Assembly: GCA_028641055.1 (NCBI GenBank)
Contig: CM054058.1
Span: 239,988,187-240,052,186, forward strand
Direction: 5' to 3'
Source: Alopecurus myosuroides
Taxonomy: Eukaryota; Streptophyta; Magnoliopsida; Poales; Poaceae
DNA length: 64,000 nucleotides
In this document: positions 23,809 to 35,848 of the stretch, one piece after another
Layout: every line of letters begins with the position of its first letter
Numbering within the stretch: the first letter of the stretch is position 1
Program-made: the position numbers and the translations under genes
Notes under the pieces: model-generated
Databases searched by the model: none
What the model saw: the letters and a program-made list of their open reading frames with translations, nothing else
Told to the model about the DNA's origin: nothing

Positions 23809-26130
23809 GAAAGCGAGCTCATCCACTTCCTCCGTGAGAATCGAGACGTGTTCGCCTGGTCCAATGAAGATTTACCAGGAGTCCCGAGGGAGTTGGTTGA
23901 GCACTCGTTACATGTGCGTCCTGACGCCAAACCAGTGAAGCAGGCTATGCGCCGTTTCGGAGATGAGAGAAGGAAGGCCATTGGTGACCAGATCACCAAG
24001 CTGCTGATAAGCAATTTCATCATGGAGGTGCTGCACCCGGATTGGCTAGCCAACCCGGTCATGGTCGAGAAGAAGAAGGAGGACCCCAAGGCTGCTACTG
24101 CATGGCGCATGTGTGTCGACTACACCGACTTGAACAAAGCATGCCCCAAGGATCCTTTTCCGCTACCTCGCATTGATCAGGTGATCGATTCCACTGCTGG
24201 TTTTGAACTGCTGTCTTTCATAGATGCCTACTCTGGCTTTCACCAGATAGCTCTCAATCCTGCTGATCAAATAAAGACTGCCTTCATTACCCCGTACGGG
24301 GCTTATTGCTATCGTGTCATGTGTTTCGGGTTGCGAAATGCGGGTGCCACTTATCAGCGGTGCATGCAAAAATGCTTGCACAACCAGCTCGGCAAGAATG
24401 TGCAGGTGTACGTAGATGACATTGTCATCAAAACGAATAAAACACAAACTCTGCTTGCCGATCTTGAGGAAACCTTCGCTAACTTGCGCAAGTATAAAAT
24501 GAAGCTGAACCCGAGTAAATGCACCTTTGGCGTCCCGGCTGGCAAGCTACTCGGCTTCCTGGTGTCTAGTTGGGGCATTGAAGCCAATCCTTCAAAGATA
24601 AAAGCTATCGAGAGCATGTCTCTGCCGAAATTCACTGGTTGCTTGGCATCTCTGAGTCGTTTCCTGGGCCGAATGGGCGAGAAGGCTCTGCCTCTGTACC
24701 AGCTGATGAAGAAAAGTGACAAGTTCGTCTGGACTCCGCAAGCGGATGTGGCATTCAATGAGCTGAAGGCAATGCTGGGTAGCGCTCCCATCTTGGCTAG
24801 TCCGCTACCCAAGGAGCCAATGCTGCTGTACATTGCTGCTACCAACCGAGTGGTCAGTGTGGTGATTGTGGTGGAACGAGAAGAAGAAGGCAAAAGTGTG
24901 CAGCGCCCAGTATACTACCTCAGTGAAGTGCTGTCCAGATCCAAGCAGAACTACCCGCATTACCAAAAGATGACCTATGGCGTGTACCTGGGTGCCAAGA
25001 AGCTGAAGCATTATTTCCAAGAACATCCTATCACTGTTGTGAGCTCTGCTCCCATCTCGGATATCATGGTCAACAAGGAGGTGAGTGGCAGAGTAGCCAA
25101 GTGGGCAATCGAGCTGGCCGCGTATGCTCCCGCGTATGCGAGAAGAGAAGCCATCAAATCTCAAATCCTGGCAGAATTTCTGGTGGACTGGGCTGAGGTG
25201 CAGTATGAACCCCCTGCTCCAGTTTCCAATTACTGGAAGATGCACTTTGATGGCTCGAAGGTGAAGGAAGGCCTCGGTGCTGGCGCAGTGCTTACGTCAC
25301 CCAAGCGAGATCAACTCAAGTATGTGCTGCAGATTCATTTCAAGGCGTCCAACAATGTTGCAGAGTACGACGCCGTGGTGCACGGCTTGCGAGTAGCCAA
25401 GGAGGTTGGCGTGCAGCGCATTATATGCTATGGCGATTCAGATCTGGTGGTGCAGCAAGTCTCTGGCACTTGGGATGCTCTGGATGCCAACATGGCATCA
25501 TACCGCTTCTTGGTACAGTCTATGACTGGATTCTTCGAAGGCTGCGAGTTCCAGCATATTCACCGAGCAGAGAATGAAGCAGCAGACGAGCTGTCCAAGT
25601 TTGGGTCTTCTCGGCAATCTATCCCGGCGGGAATTGCCTTGGAGCATTTGAGGAAGCCATCCATCAAGCCATCTCCCAACTCGGAATCCATATTTGTTCC
25701 TTCTCTGCCAAGTGAAGAATCCGTTCCCATGGAGATTGATTGGGAGAATGCAACAGAGAACCCGGGAACTGCCAGTCCTTACTCGGGGACTGCCACTCCC
25801 TACCCGGGGACTGCCACTCCTTACTCGGGGACTGCCACTCCTGACTCGGGGACTGCCAGTCCATACTCGGGGACTGCTGTCCTTAGCCCGGGGACTGTCG
25901 CATTCATTGAGGAGGTTCTTGCCAATCGTTCAGGGCTTCAGAGAAGTGCTCCCAACCCTAAAGAGCAGCCAGAGGTGCCTATCCCGATGGAAGTGGACGA
26001 ACCAGTGTTTTCTACACGGGAGACACCGAGTTGGGCCATGCCCATATTATCCTTTCTAAAGGACGGCACTCTGCCAGAAGATGAGGTGATCGCAAGGCAG
26101 ATTCAGAGAAGATCCAAGGGTACACCATAT
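23809..26130 (+). pseudogene. Element B reverse transcriptase and RNase H
   Basis: The frame continues directly after the TAG with ESELIHFLRENRDVFAW. RT motifs include DLNKACPKDPFPLPRID, FITPYGAYCYRVMCFGLRN and the catalytic YVDDIVIKT (near 24406-24430). A 21-bp in-frame deletion relative to element D removes seven residues in the RT thumb/connection (SMSLPKFTGCL versus SMSLPRSLKDVQKFTGCL). RNase H starts at MHFDGSKVKEGLGAG (near 25240) and includes ICYGDSDLVVQQVSG. A linker with seven PGTASPY-like heptads follows. A one-base loss near 26120 ends the frame before the integrase zinc finger. Confidence 0.88.
25759..25905 (+). repeat. 21-bp tandem array in pol linker, PPT-like unit
   Basis: Seven units of 21 bp built on ACTCGGGGACTGCCACTCC (units at 25759, 25780, 25801, 25822, 25843, 25864 and 25885). 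Translated, they give heptads of the type YSGTATP. The unit core resembles the PPT-like motif next to the 3' LTR. The sixth unit matches 15 bases (TCGGGGACTGCTGTC) across the PPT/LTR junction at 33788-33802. Element D has five units at 61715-61819. Confidence 0.92.
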
Positions 26131-27297
26131 TCAGAGATGTGCTGCACAAGAGAAGTGCCACCGGCGTGCTGCAACGCTGTGTGGACCCAGAAGAAGGAGG
26201 AGAAATTCTGTTGGAGATACACCAAGGAGAATGCGGGCACCACGCCTCTTCTCGGGCATTGGTCAAGAAGGCTTTTCAGCATGGCTTCTACTGGCTCACA
26301 GCTCTGCAACAAGCTGAAGACATCGTGAGGAAGTGCAACGGCTACCAGATGTTCGCGAGTAAGACCCACTTGCCGGCTTCCGAGCTGAAAACCATTCCAA
26401 TCACTTGGCCGTTTGCTGTTTGGTGCTTGGATATGGTCGGCCCCTTCAAGCCGGCTAGAGGCAACATGACACACATCTTAGTCATGGTGGACAATTTCAC
26501 CAAATGGATTGAAGTGAAGCCTATTCGGAAGTGCGATGGAGCTACAGCTGTGAAATTCTTAAAGGATGTATCCTGAGATACGGCTATCCGCACAGCATCA
26601 TCACAGATAACGGTACAAATTTTGCTGAAGGAGCAATGGTGCGGTTCTGCAGAGATAAGCACATCCGGCTAGATGTCGCATCCGTTGCGCATCCCGCCTC
26701 CAATGGGCAAGTGGAAAGAGCAAACGGCATGGTGCTAGCAGGCATAAAGCCAAGGCTGATTGAGCCGGTACTGAAAACACCTGGGTGTTGGCTAGACGAG
26801 TTGCCAGCGGTGTTGTGGAGTCTAAGGACTACCCCTAACCGGTCAACCGGCTACACGCCATTCTTCTTGGTATACGGGGCTGAGGCCGTGTTGCCAATAG
26901 ACCTAGAGCATGACTCCCCCCGAGTAACCCTCTACACTGAGGTGGAGGCGAGAGAAGCTCGAGAAGATGACGTTGACCTGCTCGAAGAAGCAAGAGAGCT
27001 TACTCTGTCACGTTCAGCTATCTACCAGCAAAACCTGCGGCGTTATCATAGCCGAAAGATGAACCCAAGGGTTTTCCGAGAAGGAGACATGGTCCTTAGG
27101 CTTGTGCAACGCACAGCTGGGATGCACAAGTTGTCTCCTCCATGGGAAGGGCCTTTCATTGTGAGCAAAGCGGCTACACAATGATGCCTATTATCTAGTG
27201 GACGTGCGTCCATCACAGGAGAACAGGGCAGATAAAGCTGGAGAGGAATCTAAGCGCCCCTGGAATGTAGCCCTACTTCGTCGCTTTCATTCGTGAG
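26131..27297 (+). pseudogene. Element B integrase
   Basis: Split over three frames by single-base losses near 26120, near 26569 (GATGTATCC versus GATGTGATCC in D) and near 27180. The zinc finger has HHASSRAL but its last pair reads CNGYQ instead of CNGCQ, so one zinc ligand is lost. The core shows CLDMVGPF, ITDNGTNF and SNGQVERANG, the DDE triad. The C-terminal part reads to KRPWNVALLRRFHS near 27295. No chromodomain. It is non-functional as it stands. Confidence 0.85.
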
Positions 27298-27968
27298 CAA
27301 AGATGTGTATGTACTCTCTTATCCGAGTTAAAATTCTACTCTGCAATCTGAAATTGAGCTCGGGGACTGCCCTCGTCCAAAATTACTCTGTGTGTTTCTA
27401 CCCGGCTTCACTTTTGTCCACTCGGTTGCTCTGCTTAAAATTTCATGAGTACATTTAGTATTGTGTTTAAACCTACATGCCAACTCTTCGACTCTGCTGC
27501 TGTCCGAAACCCGGCTGCATGGCAAGCAAGAGAACAAGCAAAAGGTCAATGAGCACAAGAAAAATTACTAAGGAAAGAAAGAGCGCAGGAACCGAGTAGG
27601 GAGTCTTTTACTATTGTTTTTGTTAACTTCTTTTCGGCTGAGTGGTGGGCTGCGTTACTATGAGTGTTTCTAAGTGGCTAAGTATTTGCAACTCCAACTT
27701 TGAATTCTTGTGACTCGAATACCAAAAAAGTAACAAGTTGCGGGTAAGAGCTGAGATAAAAAGGAAGAGCGAATAAGAAATGCAACTCGGGGACTTGCAT
27801 AATAACGCAACCCGGCATCGAGCCAAGGCTGCTCAAATTGACTAAGTTAAAAATATCGAATGCGAATAAAACTGAATAGCAAGCGACAAACATAATTGTT
27901 TCGATACATCTGCACCCGGCATCCCGGGGATCTGATAAAAGTTTTAAGGACAAAGTTGCAGGAAGTGA
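27298..27968. other. Element B spacer between pol and aORF
   Basis: No conserved frame. It contains further GCTCGGGGACTGCC / ACTCGGGGACTTGC copies (near 27357 and 27785), the same PPT-like word repeated in pol. The convergent sense and antisense transcripts would end in this stretch. Confidence 0.5.
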
Positions 27969-30900
27969 TCAGGTGGAGGTAGCAGCATCCTCGATGTTGG
28001 CCTTGGCGACATCAGCTTCGGTGTTAGTCCTGGCGACATCAGTCTCGGAGGTGGCCTTGGCAGTGTCAGCTTCCGAGTTGGTGGCGTCAGTCTTCGCCGC
28101 ATCAGCTTCTGGGTTGGTGGCAGCCTGATCAGAGGTAGCCGTGGCCACCGAGATGAGGTCCGTCGCCGAGGTGGAGGCAGCAGTTTGGGTGCGGAGTAGC
28201 GCCGTGTCGTCGAGGGCAGCACCTGATGAAGTGCCGAATTCAAGCGCCGCGGTGTCGATAGTCATCTTCTCGCTCTCGGCCTCATCTTCGCTATCCGCGA
28301 CGACCGCGGCCTTCCCCTTCCCGGCCTTGTCGTCAGCACTGTTGAAGCAGCTCAGGCCTTCGGACTCAGTGGCTTCCTCGTCGTCATCTTCATCCTCGTC
28401 GTCACCCTCGCCCTCCACATCCGTGTCGGGCTCGGTGACGCCTTCGATGTAGCCCGCGGTATCCGCGTAGGATGCGATCTCGTACGCAACCAACTGGCGG
28501 CGAGCCACGCAGTCGGTATCCTTCTCCCATCTCGAATCCTGGCGCATCTCGAGGATGAGGTTGAGATCAAGATTGTCGTACCAGCTGCAGACGAAGAGGA
28601 TCAGCATGTCCGCGCCTGCCCGAGCTCCAGATGCCCGCCACTTCTTCAGCTCGGCCTTGACGCCATTCAGCTTCTCGGCGAGCCCACGAATGGTTGCTGG
28701 CGCAGAGTCCCGAGGCTAGAACAAGTCATGGAGCTTGAAGGCAGTGCGCACCAGGTCGGTGCCCACACCCCTCAGACGCTGGAGCTGCCCCTGCATGTTG
28801 GTGAAGCAGTCTTCAATCGAAGCTTTAGTATCCATGGGCTGGCCCTTCTCGGTGCGAGCTGCTTGGGCCTTTGAAAGAGCAGGTTTGCAGGCCGAGCAAA
28901 GGTCGGGGAAGATTTCTGAAAAAGCTATCAAAAAGATTAGAAACAGAGACAGAGAAGAGAAGCGAATCAGGCAGCAGAGAAGCAAAAGGAACAGCGAAGC
29001 GCGGGGAAGCGGATACTTACTGTTCAGCTCGCAAAGTAGCGACTGCAGCGTCTTCTCCCATGACTCCTCGTCAGCTACGTGCCTTTCTTCCACCCTCTGG
29101 AACTGGGCCAGCTGGAGCATGAGATCCGAGTTGCTCTTCCTCAGCGTATCGCACTCCAGCTCGAGAGCCCTTTTCTCGGCCTGGGCAGCTGCTTCGATCT
29201 TCTTCTTCTCGGCTGCTATCTTGTTCTTCTCGGCAGCTATGTCAACGGCTTTTTTGAGAGCGGTTCGCAGCTGGAGTTGGAGAGGTTCCAACTCGGTGGT
29301 GTATTGTTTCTTCAGCTCTACAGCCTGGCTCGCCAACTGCTGCTGCACCTCGGCGGGTTTGAGGCAGTCGAGATGCTCCTCGACAAATTTCTTATTGTCT
29401 TCTGTGAAGAGCAAAACACGGTCAGCAGAGTAGCAAAGATGGGAGAAAGGAAAACAAGCCGAGAAAAACACCAACTCACCTTCCAGCCTTTTAATCGTAG
29501 TTTGACCGCTCTCGATAAAAGCGCGGCAGTTCACATGCTCCTCTGCCAAGGTCTTAAACTTGCCTGCAGAAAGGAATCGAGTAAAGCAGAAAGCAAAAGC
29601 GGGCGTAAACACAAAACGCAGGAACCTCGTAGCTAAAAGCTTACTTTCGATCTCGGAAATCTGGAGGGTGCGATCCATGACCTCCTTTTCCGTCGCTTCA
29701 TCAGTCTTGCGTTCCATTTCGAGGGCCTCAAGGCGTCTTCTAGCGATGTTGTGGTTCCAGAGCAGTCGCCGGTACAAGTTTGTTCTCTTCAAAAGGCTAT
29801 TCTGAGAAGCAGAAAGAAAACGAATTAGACACAAATCGTGAAGATTCAACCCGAGAAGACGGCAACTCGGTTGAGTGTCCGCCTACTCGGCCAGAATCTC
29901 GGGGACTGGGTGATGGATAAGAAGGAGGAGAAGAGTAGAACAGAAGAAAAATGCAACTCGAATTGGGTGAGCGAAACTTACTGCATAAGTTTGTTCGATA
30001 TCCTCTGCGGCCTTGCGGTGGACGAACAGCTTGGCGGCAAGCGTGCTGGTCTTGGACGAGATGGTCATGGGATTGTATCCCATGTCCGCCTTGTTCCAGT
30101 CAATACGCATATGGTCCAAATCTCCCAAAGCCAAGCCGTGCCAGGTTTTGTTGCCAAGGATGTCGCTGTTCCATTCGGTGTCGATGAAGCCTACACGGTC
30201 AATCATCTCCTCGAGCCCCCTGGACGTCACCTCGGCCTCCTGGACCTCGCGCGAGAAAATTGAGAGGGATCTGTCCTTGTTCCTGGCTGGCGGCTTGGAG
30301 TCCACAGCCTTGGCCTGTTTGCCTTTCCTGATAGCAAGTTTCTTCTCGGCCGCGGTTAGCGGGATGCTGTGCTGTTTGCTCATTTTCACCAAGTAAGGCG
30401 GGTAGGTAGGCGGATCTGGCAAACTTGGTCCTGCGGCTGCGTCAACGGCTGCGCCGGAATCGCCAATGGTGAGCTGCCCGGCCTTGGCGACAGTTCTTGC
30501 AATTGGTTGGGGCGGCGGCATCGCGGAAGAGTCCTGCGCAGCACCATGAGGAGGATTCTTGCGGATGTTGGCGTCAGGCTGGGCAGATTGCTTCTCAGAG
30601 GCCTTCTTCTCGACGGCCTTCTTCTCGACGGTCTTCTTCTCGGTGTCTTTCTTCTCGGGGGCCTTCTTCTCGGCAGCCTCCTTCTTGACTGGAGGGCTCG
30701 CTGTAATCTTGGTCTTCTTCACCGGCGGGGAGCTCGGTGCGGTGGATGAAGTGCCCTGCTGGGTAGGCGGCACCAAGGGCTCGCTACCCGGCGCAGCATC
30801 CGGCTGCGCGTGGCTCTGCAGGTCCTGCTCCATCTCGTTAACTATCTCAACCCGCTGCTCGGCAGCAGGACCTTGCTGTGTTTCTTCTGGTCTCTCTACC

Positions 30901-32147
30901 CGCGGCTGGGCCGCGGGGTCAGTTTGGTCAGTAGCCCCTGTTGCTGGCTGCTCTTGGTTCTCCTCCTGCCGCTCAAGGGCGGCCTGGTCGTGCTGCTCGA
31001 GGTCTTGTTCTGAGTTCTCCCCGGCTGTGGCAGCTGGGGGGGAAGTGGTCTCTCGTCGTAAGCAGCGTCCTGCGCTTCTCGTTCTGCGCGGGCCTGCTGC
31101 TCCTACTCGGCGTCGTGGGCATCAGTATCCATATGCTGGACGTCGTCCTCGTCTTCCCCTTTCACAGGAGAGGGCGCACGCGCCCTGTCCCGTGCCGCGA
31201 TCTCATCCTCGTCAGAAAGCTCGATGAGCGCATCTACATCGATGGCGGATCTCTTCTTGGACTTGGATTTGATGGGTGCGGCAGCAGCATTAGCATCCAA
31301 GGGGGCGCTGAAGAGAAGAGAAAATTCAGAAAAGGAAGAAAGGCAGACGGAACCAAAAAGCAGCAACAGTGATGCGCAACTCGGGAGAAAGTTACTTACC
31401 CTGCACGGGAAGGGGGTAGCCGTCTCCCCCGCTTGACTTTCGTCACGACTTGCTTGGGCTTCTTGCTGGGGGGCTCTTGAGCACCGCTACCCGCCCTCTT
31501 GCGAGTAGTGGGAGCAGCAACCGCGAGCGGATCGGCGTCAAGGGCCTCCTCATCCTCGTCCTCGCCCTCCTCTTCAGCACCAGTGTCAACGTCGGCATCT
31601 TCTGTAAAGTTGAGACGAAGAGAACAGTTAAGAAACAGGAGGAAGTTGGGTTGCGCTACTCACAACCATGAAGGTGAGCTCAATCACCTTCGTCGTCGTC
31701 CTCGGACCAGTCCCGAACGGACGCGTCCACATGATGCTTCTCCGTCTGAACGGCATGAGAGATATTGAGCTTGTCCGCGGCGTCGTAGGAGACCTCATCG
31801 TCCTCCGTTCGGTCTTCTTCCCAGTTAGCCTCGAAGAGCTCCTGGCTTTCAGCGATCTGGCGAGCAAGGACCTGGAAAATAGGCAAGCACCACAAATCAG
31901 TCGAGTAGCATAACGGCATCATACGCAGCAGGGCGTGCAGACACAAAGCACATGAAGCCTAAGCAAAACTGCTAGGTGTGCTACTCGGCAGGGCGTGCAA
32001 ACACAAAGCACATGAAGCCTAGGCAAAACTGCTAAGTGTACTACTCGGCAGGGACGTGCAAACACAAAGCGTATGAAGCCTAAGCAAAACTGCGAAGTGC
32101 CCTACTCGGCGCGGAGTCCGGATACTAGGCACAGCAAGCTAAGAGGG
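27969..32147 (-). CDS. Element B aORF, C-terminal exons (acidic, Lys/Glu-repeat and coiled-coil parts)
   Basis: Continues the antisense protein that begins at 33105. Open blocks on the minus strand are 31946-31680 and 31366-31103 (acidic: ELSDEDEIA), 30833-29883 (Lys/Glu repeats such as EKKAPEKKDTEKKTVEKKAV), 29849-28716 (long coiled-coil-like segment: KKAVDIAAEKNKIAAEKK) and 28607-27969 (acidic, then Thr/Ala-rich, ending TGA at 27969). Gaps carry sequence compatible with GT/AG introns, for example donors read on minus near 29020 and 29980. The domain order parallels the element A aORF (acidic, coiled coil, Ala-rich tail). Exact splice sites are not fixed. Confidence 0.55.
31921..32111. repeat. 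60-bp tandem repeat, about three copies
   Basis: Units near 31921, 31981 and 32041 share CACAAAGCACATGAAGCCTA and end with CTACTCGGCAGGG-type sequence. A fourth partial copy follows. It lies in a probable intron of the aORF. Confidence 0.9.
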
Positions 32148-33105
32148 CTATCTACTCGGAATTTGTATACAGGAAACAGAGTAAGGAGTACTAACCCGCT
32201 TGATTGGTTTCGTGCGGCTGAACGGCACGAAGCCGTACTGCCAGTTGTCCTTGAGGCCGGTGGTCATGATGGAGCGCGCCCAGACGGCAACGTCCGCATT
32301 GCTAAGACCGAACATGGTCGTCCGAGTGCAATCTCGGTTGCCGCCCATGTAGCACATGAGGTGCGCGCGGCGTTGCAGCGGGAGCACCCGCCTGGAGATC
32401 CAGCAGGTGACGGGGTCGTCGTCCTTGAGCCCCTTCTCTTTCAGCTTGGCGAGGCGCTCGTCCATCTGCTTGAGGTCGGTGTCGAGGGGCGGCTTGGTCC
32501 TCCAGTTCTGCCCGGTGGGAGCGGTGTTGGTCCACCGGGGGCAGATTGATCTGATCCACCACGGCAGCTCCCTTCTCGACGGGGATGTTCTTCACGTAAA
32601 GGAAGGTTCTCTGCCACTTGCGGACAGAGTCCAAACCTTTGATCCGCGGGTGGTTGGTCCCGCCGCGCTGCACCATCATGGCGCTGCTGGTCTCCGTCAT
32701 CCCGCGGCTGCTCTCCGCGCCATCTTTCCTGGCCTTGCTTTGCTTCCTAAAGAAGAAGTATCGGGACCAGGTCGTCGAAGTGGGCCGTACGCCCAAGAAT
32801 GCCTCGCATACCACGGCGTGGTATGAGAGCATGACGATGGCGTTTGGCGGGAGGTGGTGTGGCTGAAGACCATAGTGATTAAGAAAGGCGCGGAAGAAAT
32901 CGGAAACTGGGAGCCCGAATCCTCGCGCGAAGTGCGCGAGGAAGACGACGTGCTCGCCCTCCTGCGGAGTAGGGACGAGCTCGCTGCCAGGATGTCGGTA
33001 GCGAACACCGGGAGGAACTCGCCGGGTGTTCACCAGCCATTGGCATTCCTCCGCAGTAACCTCAGATCCGGCCCAGCCGGCGCGGGCATCGTCATCGCGA
33101 GCCAT
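32148..33105 (-). pseudogene. Element B aORF, N-terminal conserved domain
   Basis: The start is ATG 33105 (minus), MARDDDARAGWAGSE. It continues through RVPPGVRYRHPGSELVPTPQ, HVVFLAHFARGFGLPVSDFF and FLNHYGLQPHHLPPNAIVML, matching the element A aORF in spacing and pattern. This is the domain known as a putative plant gypsy-type transposon protein. A frameshift near 32540 separates it from the block 32465-32148 (MDERLAKLKEKGLKDDD), so this copy is damaged. It lies between pol and the 3' LTR on the opposite strand. Function unknown. Confidence 0.7.
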
Positions 33106-33785
33106 CGACTTGGAGTGAAGATTTGATGAGGAATCGAAGGAGTTGGGTGGAGAAACTCGCGGCGGCGCGATGAGATGCGCGGCGGCGAGGTGCTCTGCGG
33201 CGGCGGAGAAACGAGGAGGCGAGGGGAAAGTGAGAGCATAAGAGGAAGAAGGAGTTACCGAGGGGGTATTTATACCGCCCCTCGGGTTGCCGTTACGAGT
33301 TGAGGTAGTGGGATCGATCGTGGCCAAGATCGTGCGGCGTGGGGAGTGTGGGCCGGTTAGAAACGCACACAGCGCGGAACGCGCGCGTAACGGCCGCATT
33401 TGATCCCACGACGCGATTGTGGGCAATTACTGTGCTTGATGAGACATAACGGGCTAGTGGGCCCAGGCCGTAAAAACTGGGCGCGTGGCCTGTCAGACCC
33501 CGGGCACCGAGGCGTCGGAGTCGTGGCTGTGTGACACGTGCCCAGTTGCAGTGCGGAAAGCCGGATTGTGCTCTGCCACGCAGATACTCTAATTGAAAGT
33601 TTCACCAAGTCGTCCTACTCGGCTACAGAGAAGAGAAGTGGTTCTATTCGGAAGAGAAGAAACTCAAGACAATATCAAGGGCTACTCGGAGGTTTTGCTC
33701 GGCATCCTAAGGTTCAAAGGCGATACTGTCAAGGTTAGTTTTAAGCTGGCAGAGCCCAGTGAACAAGTTCGCAGGACTCTACCAG

Positions 33786-33798
33786 CTTCGGGGACTGC
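33786..33798 (+). other. Element B polypurine-tract-like site
   Basis: CTTCGGGGACTGC immediately before the 3' LTR TGTCGG. It is weakly purine-rich. Its position and likeness to the element A site (TGGGGACTAC) suggest the plus-strand priming site. Confidence 0.6.
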
Positions 33799-34663
33799 TG
33801 TCGGGGGGTTACCCCCGAGTAGGGTAAAGGCAAGTGCTAAGGGCAAGATCAGAAGAGAATGTTTGGCCGAGTAGCCGGCTACCCGGTACTTGCTACCAGG
33901 TCGACTGCTACTCGGTCCTACACATAGATGGCCAGAAGGACGAATCAAGAAAGTTACGTTCCTCCGAGTAGAAGAGTGGGCCCGAGTATAAATGGCGGGA
34001 TCCTACTCGGGCCAGAAGTCAAAGGAGCCGTTCTGACACAGGATCCCGCGTATCCCGGGTCCGTACTTTGGCACTGTTCACGGCATTGTTCATCTGAGGA
34101 CGGCGTGCCTGACAGCGACAGTGTGTCAGCAGGGCGTCGCAGGATAGGGGGGACCTACTCTGTGTTCATGGCAGTGATAACAGATCGGTTACTTGGTTTT
34201 GCCCAACGACTTTCCGCGCCGGACAAACTTAGAAGCCAAAGATGTCAGCGGGAGCTCGGAAGAAGAACGGTGTGCACACTATGTCGACATCTGTTTGTAT
34301 TTGGCTGTATCCGGCTGGGCACCGAGTATATAAGGTGCCCTGCCCCCTCCTGCGCGAGGGATCCCAGAACCGGTTCACATTCTTGACCTAGTTCCTCACG
34401 TAGAGAGAAGGGTGGCTACTCGGTAGCAAGAACATTTGTACTGTGGCTACTCGGAGAGACACTAATATACAGAGAGAAAGGCAGGAGTAGGGGTTTTACC
34501 TCCTCACGAGGGCCCTGAACCTGGGTAGATCGTGTTGTTTGCGGTGCTTGTTCCCTATTTCACGCGGCTACTCGTCGCGTGATCCCTCCCTGAGCGCCTC
34601 CAGCGTCCATCGTCCCCACAACTTTAGCCATCCTATGGCATTTGCCGTGACACCACCACGACA
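33799..34663 (+). repeat. Element B 3' LTR
   Basis: 865 bp, one base longer than the 5' LTR because of a six-G instead of five-G run at the start. About 13 substitutions distinguish the two. TATATAAGG lies at 34327-34335. Confidence 0.95.
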
Positions 34664-35036
34664 TGTCATGTCCCGTTCCGTAGCAGATTCTGATGTTGGC
34701 GGACGTCCGCCGGCCTGCATACCTAACTGGACTCCACTATGTAGTTGTGGCAAGGTAATTTCAAAAAAAAAAGTAGTTGTGGCAAGGTCGCTGCACCCCG
34801 TGCCTTAGAGATGTGATTTTAGTTGCCAATGAAAACAATACCTTTTGCTAAGGAGAAAAGATTACGCGCATCAGAATTTCCTGTCGATATTATTACCATA
34901 CTTATATAAGATATAATTTGCATCCAAAGTTTTTCATCTATGATTTTATCTATGGCTTAAAATTCGACCATGCCAACTATACTTTTTCTTGATATATTGC
35001 GCCTATCAAACAGTAAGTAGGAAGGTAAAGAGCTTA
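34664..35036. other. Helitron interior, right of element B
   Basis: No coding region recognised. A short direct duplication, GTAGTTGTGGCAAGG, occurs twice (near 34741 and 34773) around an A-run. TGTCA at 34664-34668 is the element B target duplication. Confidence 0.5.
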
Positions 35037-35390
35037 GGGCATCTCCAGCCGTCCCCCCAACGCCCCCCCAGGACCACTTTTTGTGTCAAAAAGCGCCGTT
35101 TTAGCGCCGAATTCTACCAGTCAGCCCCCAGGAGCTGAAATATCGCCGTTTTTGCGCCGGCGCACCCAAGCCAAACCCAAATCTTTCTCCTACTTTTTGC
35201 CCACTTTGCGTGCAAAGATGGATCTCTCTCCTACTTTTGCCCCACTTTGCATGCAAAAACCCCCCATTTTGGCTGCTTGGGTGGGCTACGGGTGGTAAAT
35301 GACCTTGCCCCAAGTTTTGATTTTGCGCCGTTTGTGCTACTTCTTGTGATTTTTTTTTGTGCTGGGGGGTTCACACGGCTGATGATGCCC
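35037..35390. mobile_element. Tourist-like (PIF/Harbinger) MITE
   Basis: 354 bp. The ends are GGGCATCTCCAGCCGT and its imperfect complement ACGGCTGATGATGCCC. TTA flanks both sides (35034-35036, 35391-35393), the Harbinger target duplication. The interior has GCGCCG-rich segments and no coding capacity. It is nested in the Helitron. Confidence 0.85.
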
Positions 35391-35848
35391 TTAGGCATTT
35401 AGAATTCTTCAATTGTTATGATGACCATCAATTTTTTCTTCAGATAACAAGCTTAATATTTAAGATTTTTTTTGAATTTAGCTTAATATTTAAGATTGAG
35501 ATGATAAGAATCGTGCATGTTGTAGGATTTCTTCATACCAGCAGCTTAATTAGTTTTGCATGAGAATAGAAGATACATAAGTATCGGCAATATTTCCTTC
35601 TCCAAATTATTACTGTGAGCACCCAATGCAGCAAAGCTTAGAGAAAACTAGAGGTCGATGTTCACAAGTTTGGAACCCATTTTCATGTGGATGGCTAACG
35701 GTCAAAAGTTGAAGGCACCGAGCGGCCAGATCATCGGACTGTATTGTGGGGACTACTTGAGTAAGTAAAACAAGTTTAGCAAGTCCCTTATTTCCTCTTG
35801 ATTTTTGTTGGATCCCGACTTATGATACCGGTGTCTTGTCGTAATCAA

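Larger units (their letters stand above)
19504..34663 (+). mobile_element. Gypsy (Tat-like) retrotransposon B, full-length
   Basis: LTRs are 19504-20367 (864 bp) and 33799-34663 (865 bp), beginning TGTCGGGGG and ending CGACA. The flanks are TGTCC on the left and TGTCA on the right, a 5-bp duplication with one mismatch. I count about 13 substitutions and one G-run indel between LTRs, roughly 1.5%. Using 1.3e-8 per site per year for grass LTRs gives around 0.6 million years. The order is gag, protease, TAG, RT, RNase H, integrase (plus), then the antisense aORF (minus), then the 3' LTR. Frameshifts in gag and integrase make this copy defective. Confidence 0.95.

Noticed and set aside
28735..29636. 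Plus-strand frames of 185-232 residues within element B
   Set aside because: They are complements of the coiled-coil exon of the antisense ORF; Ser/Leu-rich composition fits a shadow frame.
30013..31227. Plus-strand frames of 126-222 residues opposite the Lys/Glu-repeat block
   Set aside because: Repetitive Leu/Gly/Ser strings produced by reading the complement of Lys/Glu codon repeats.
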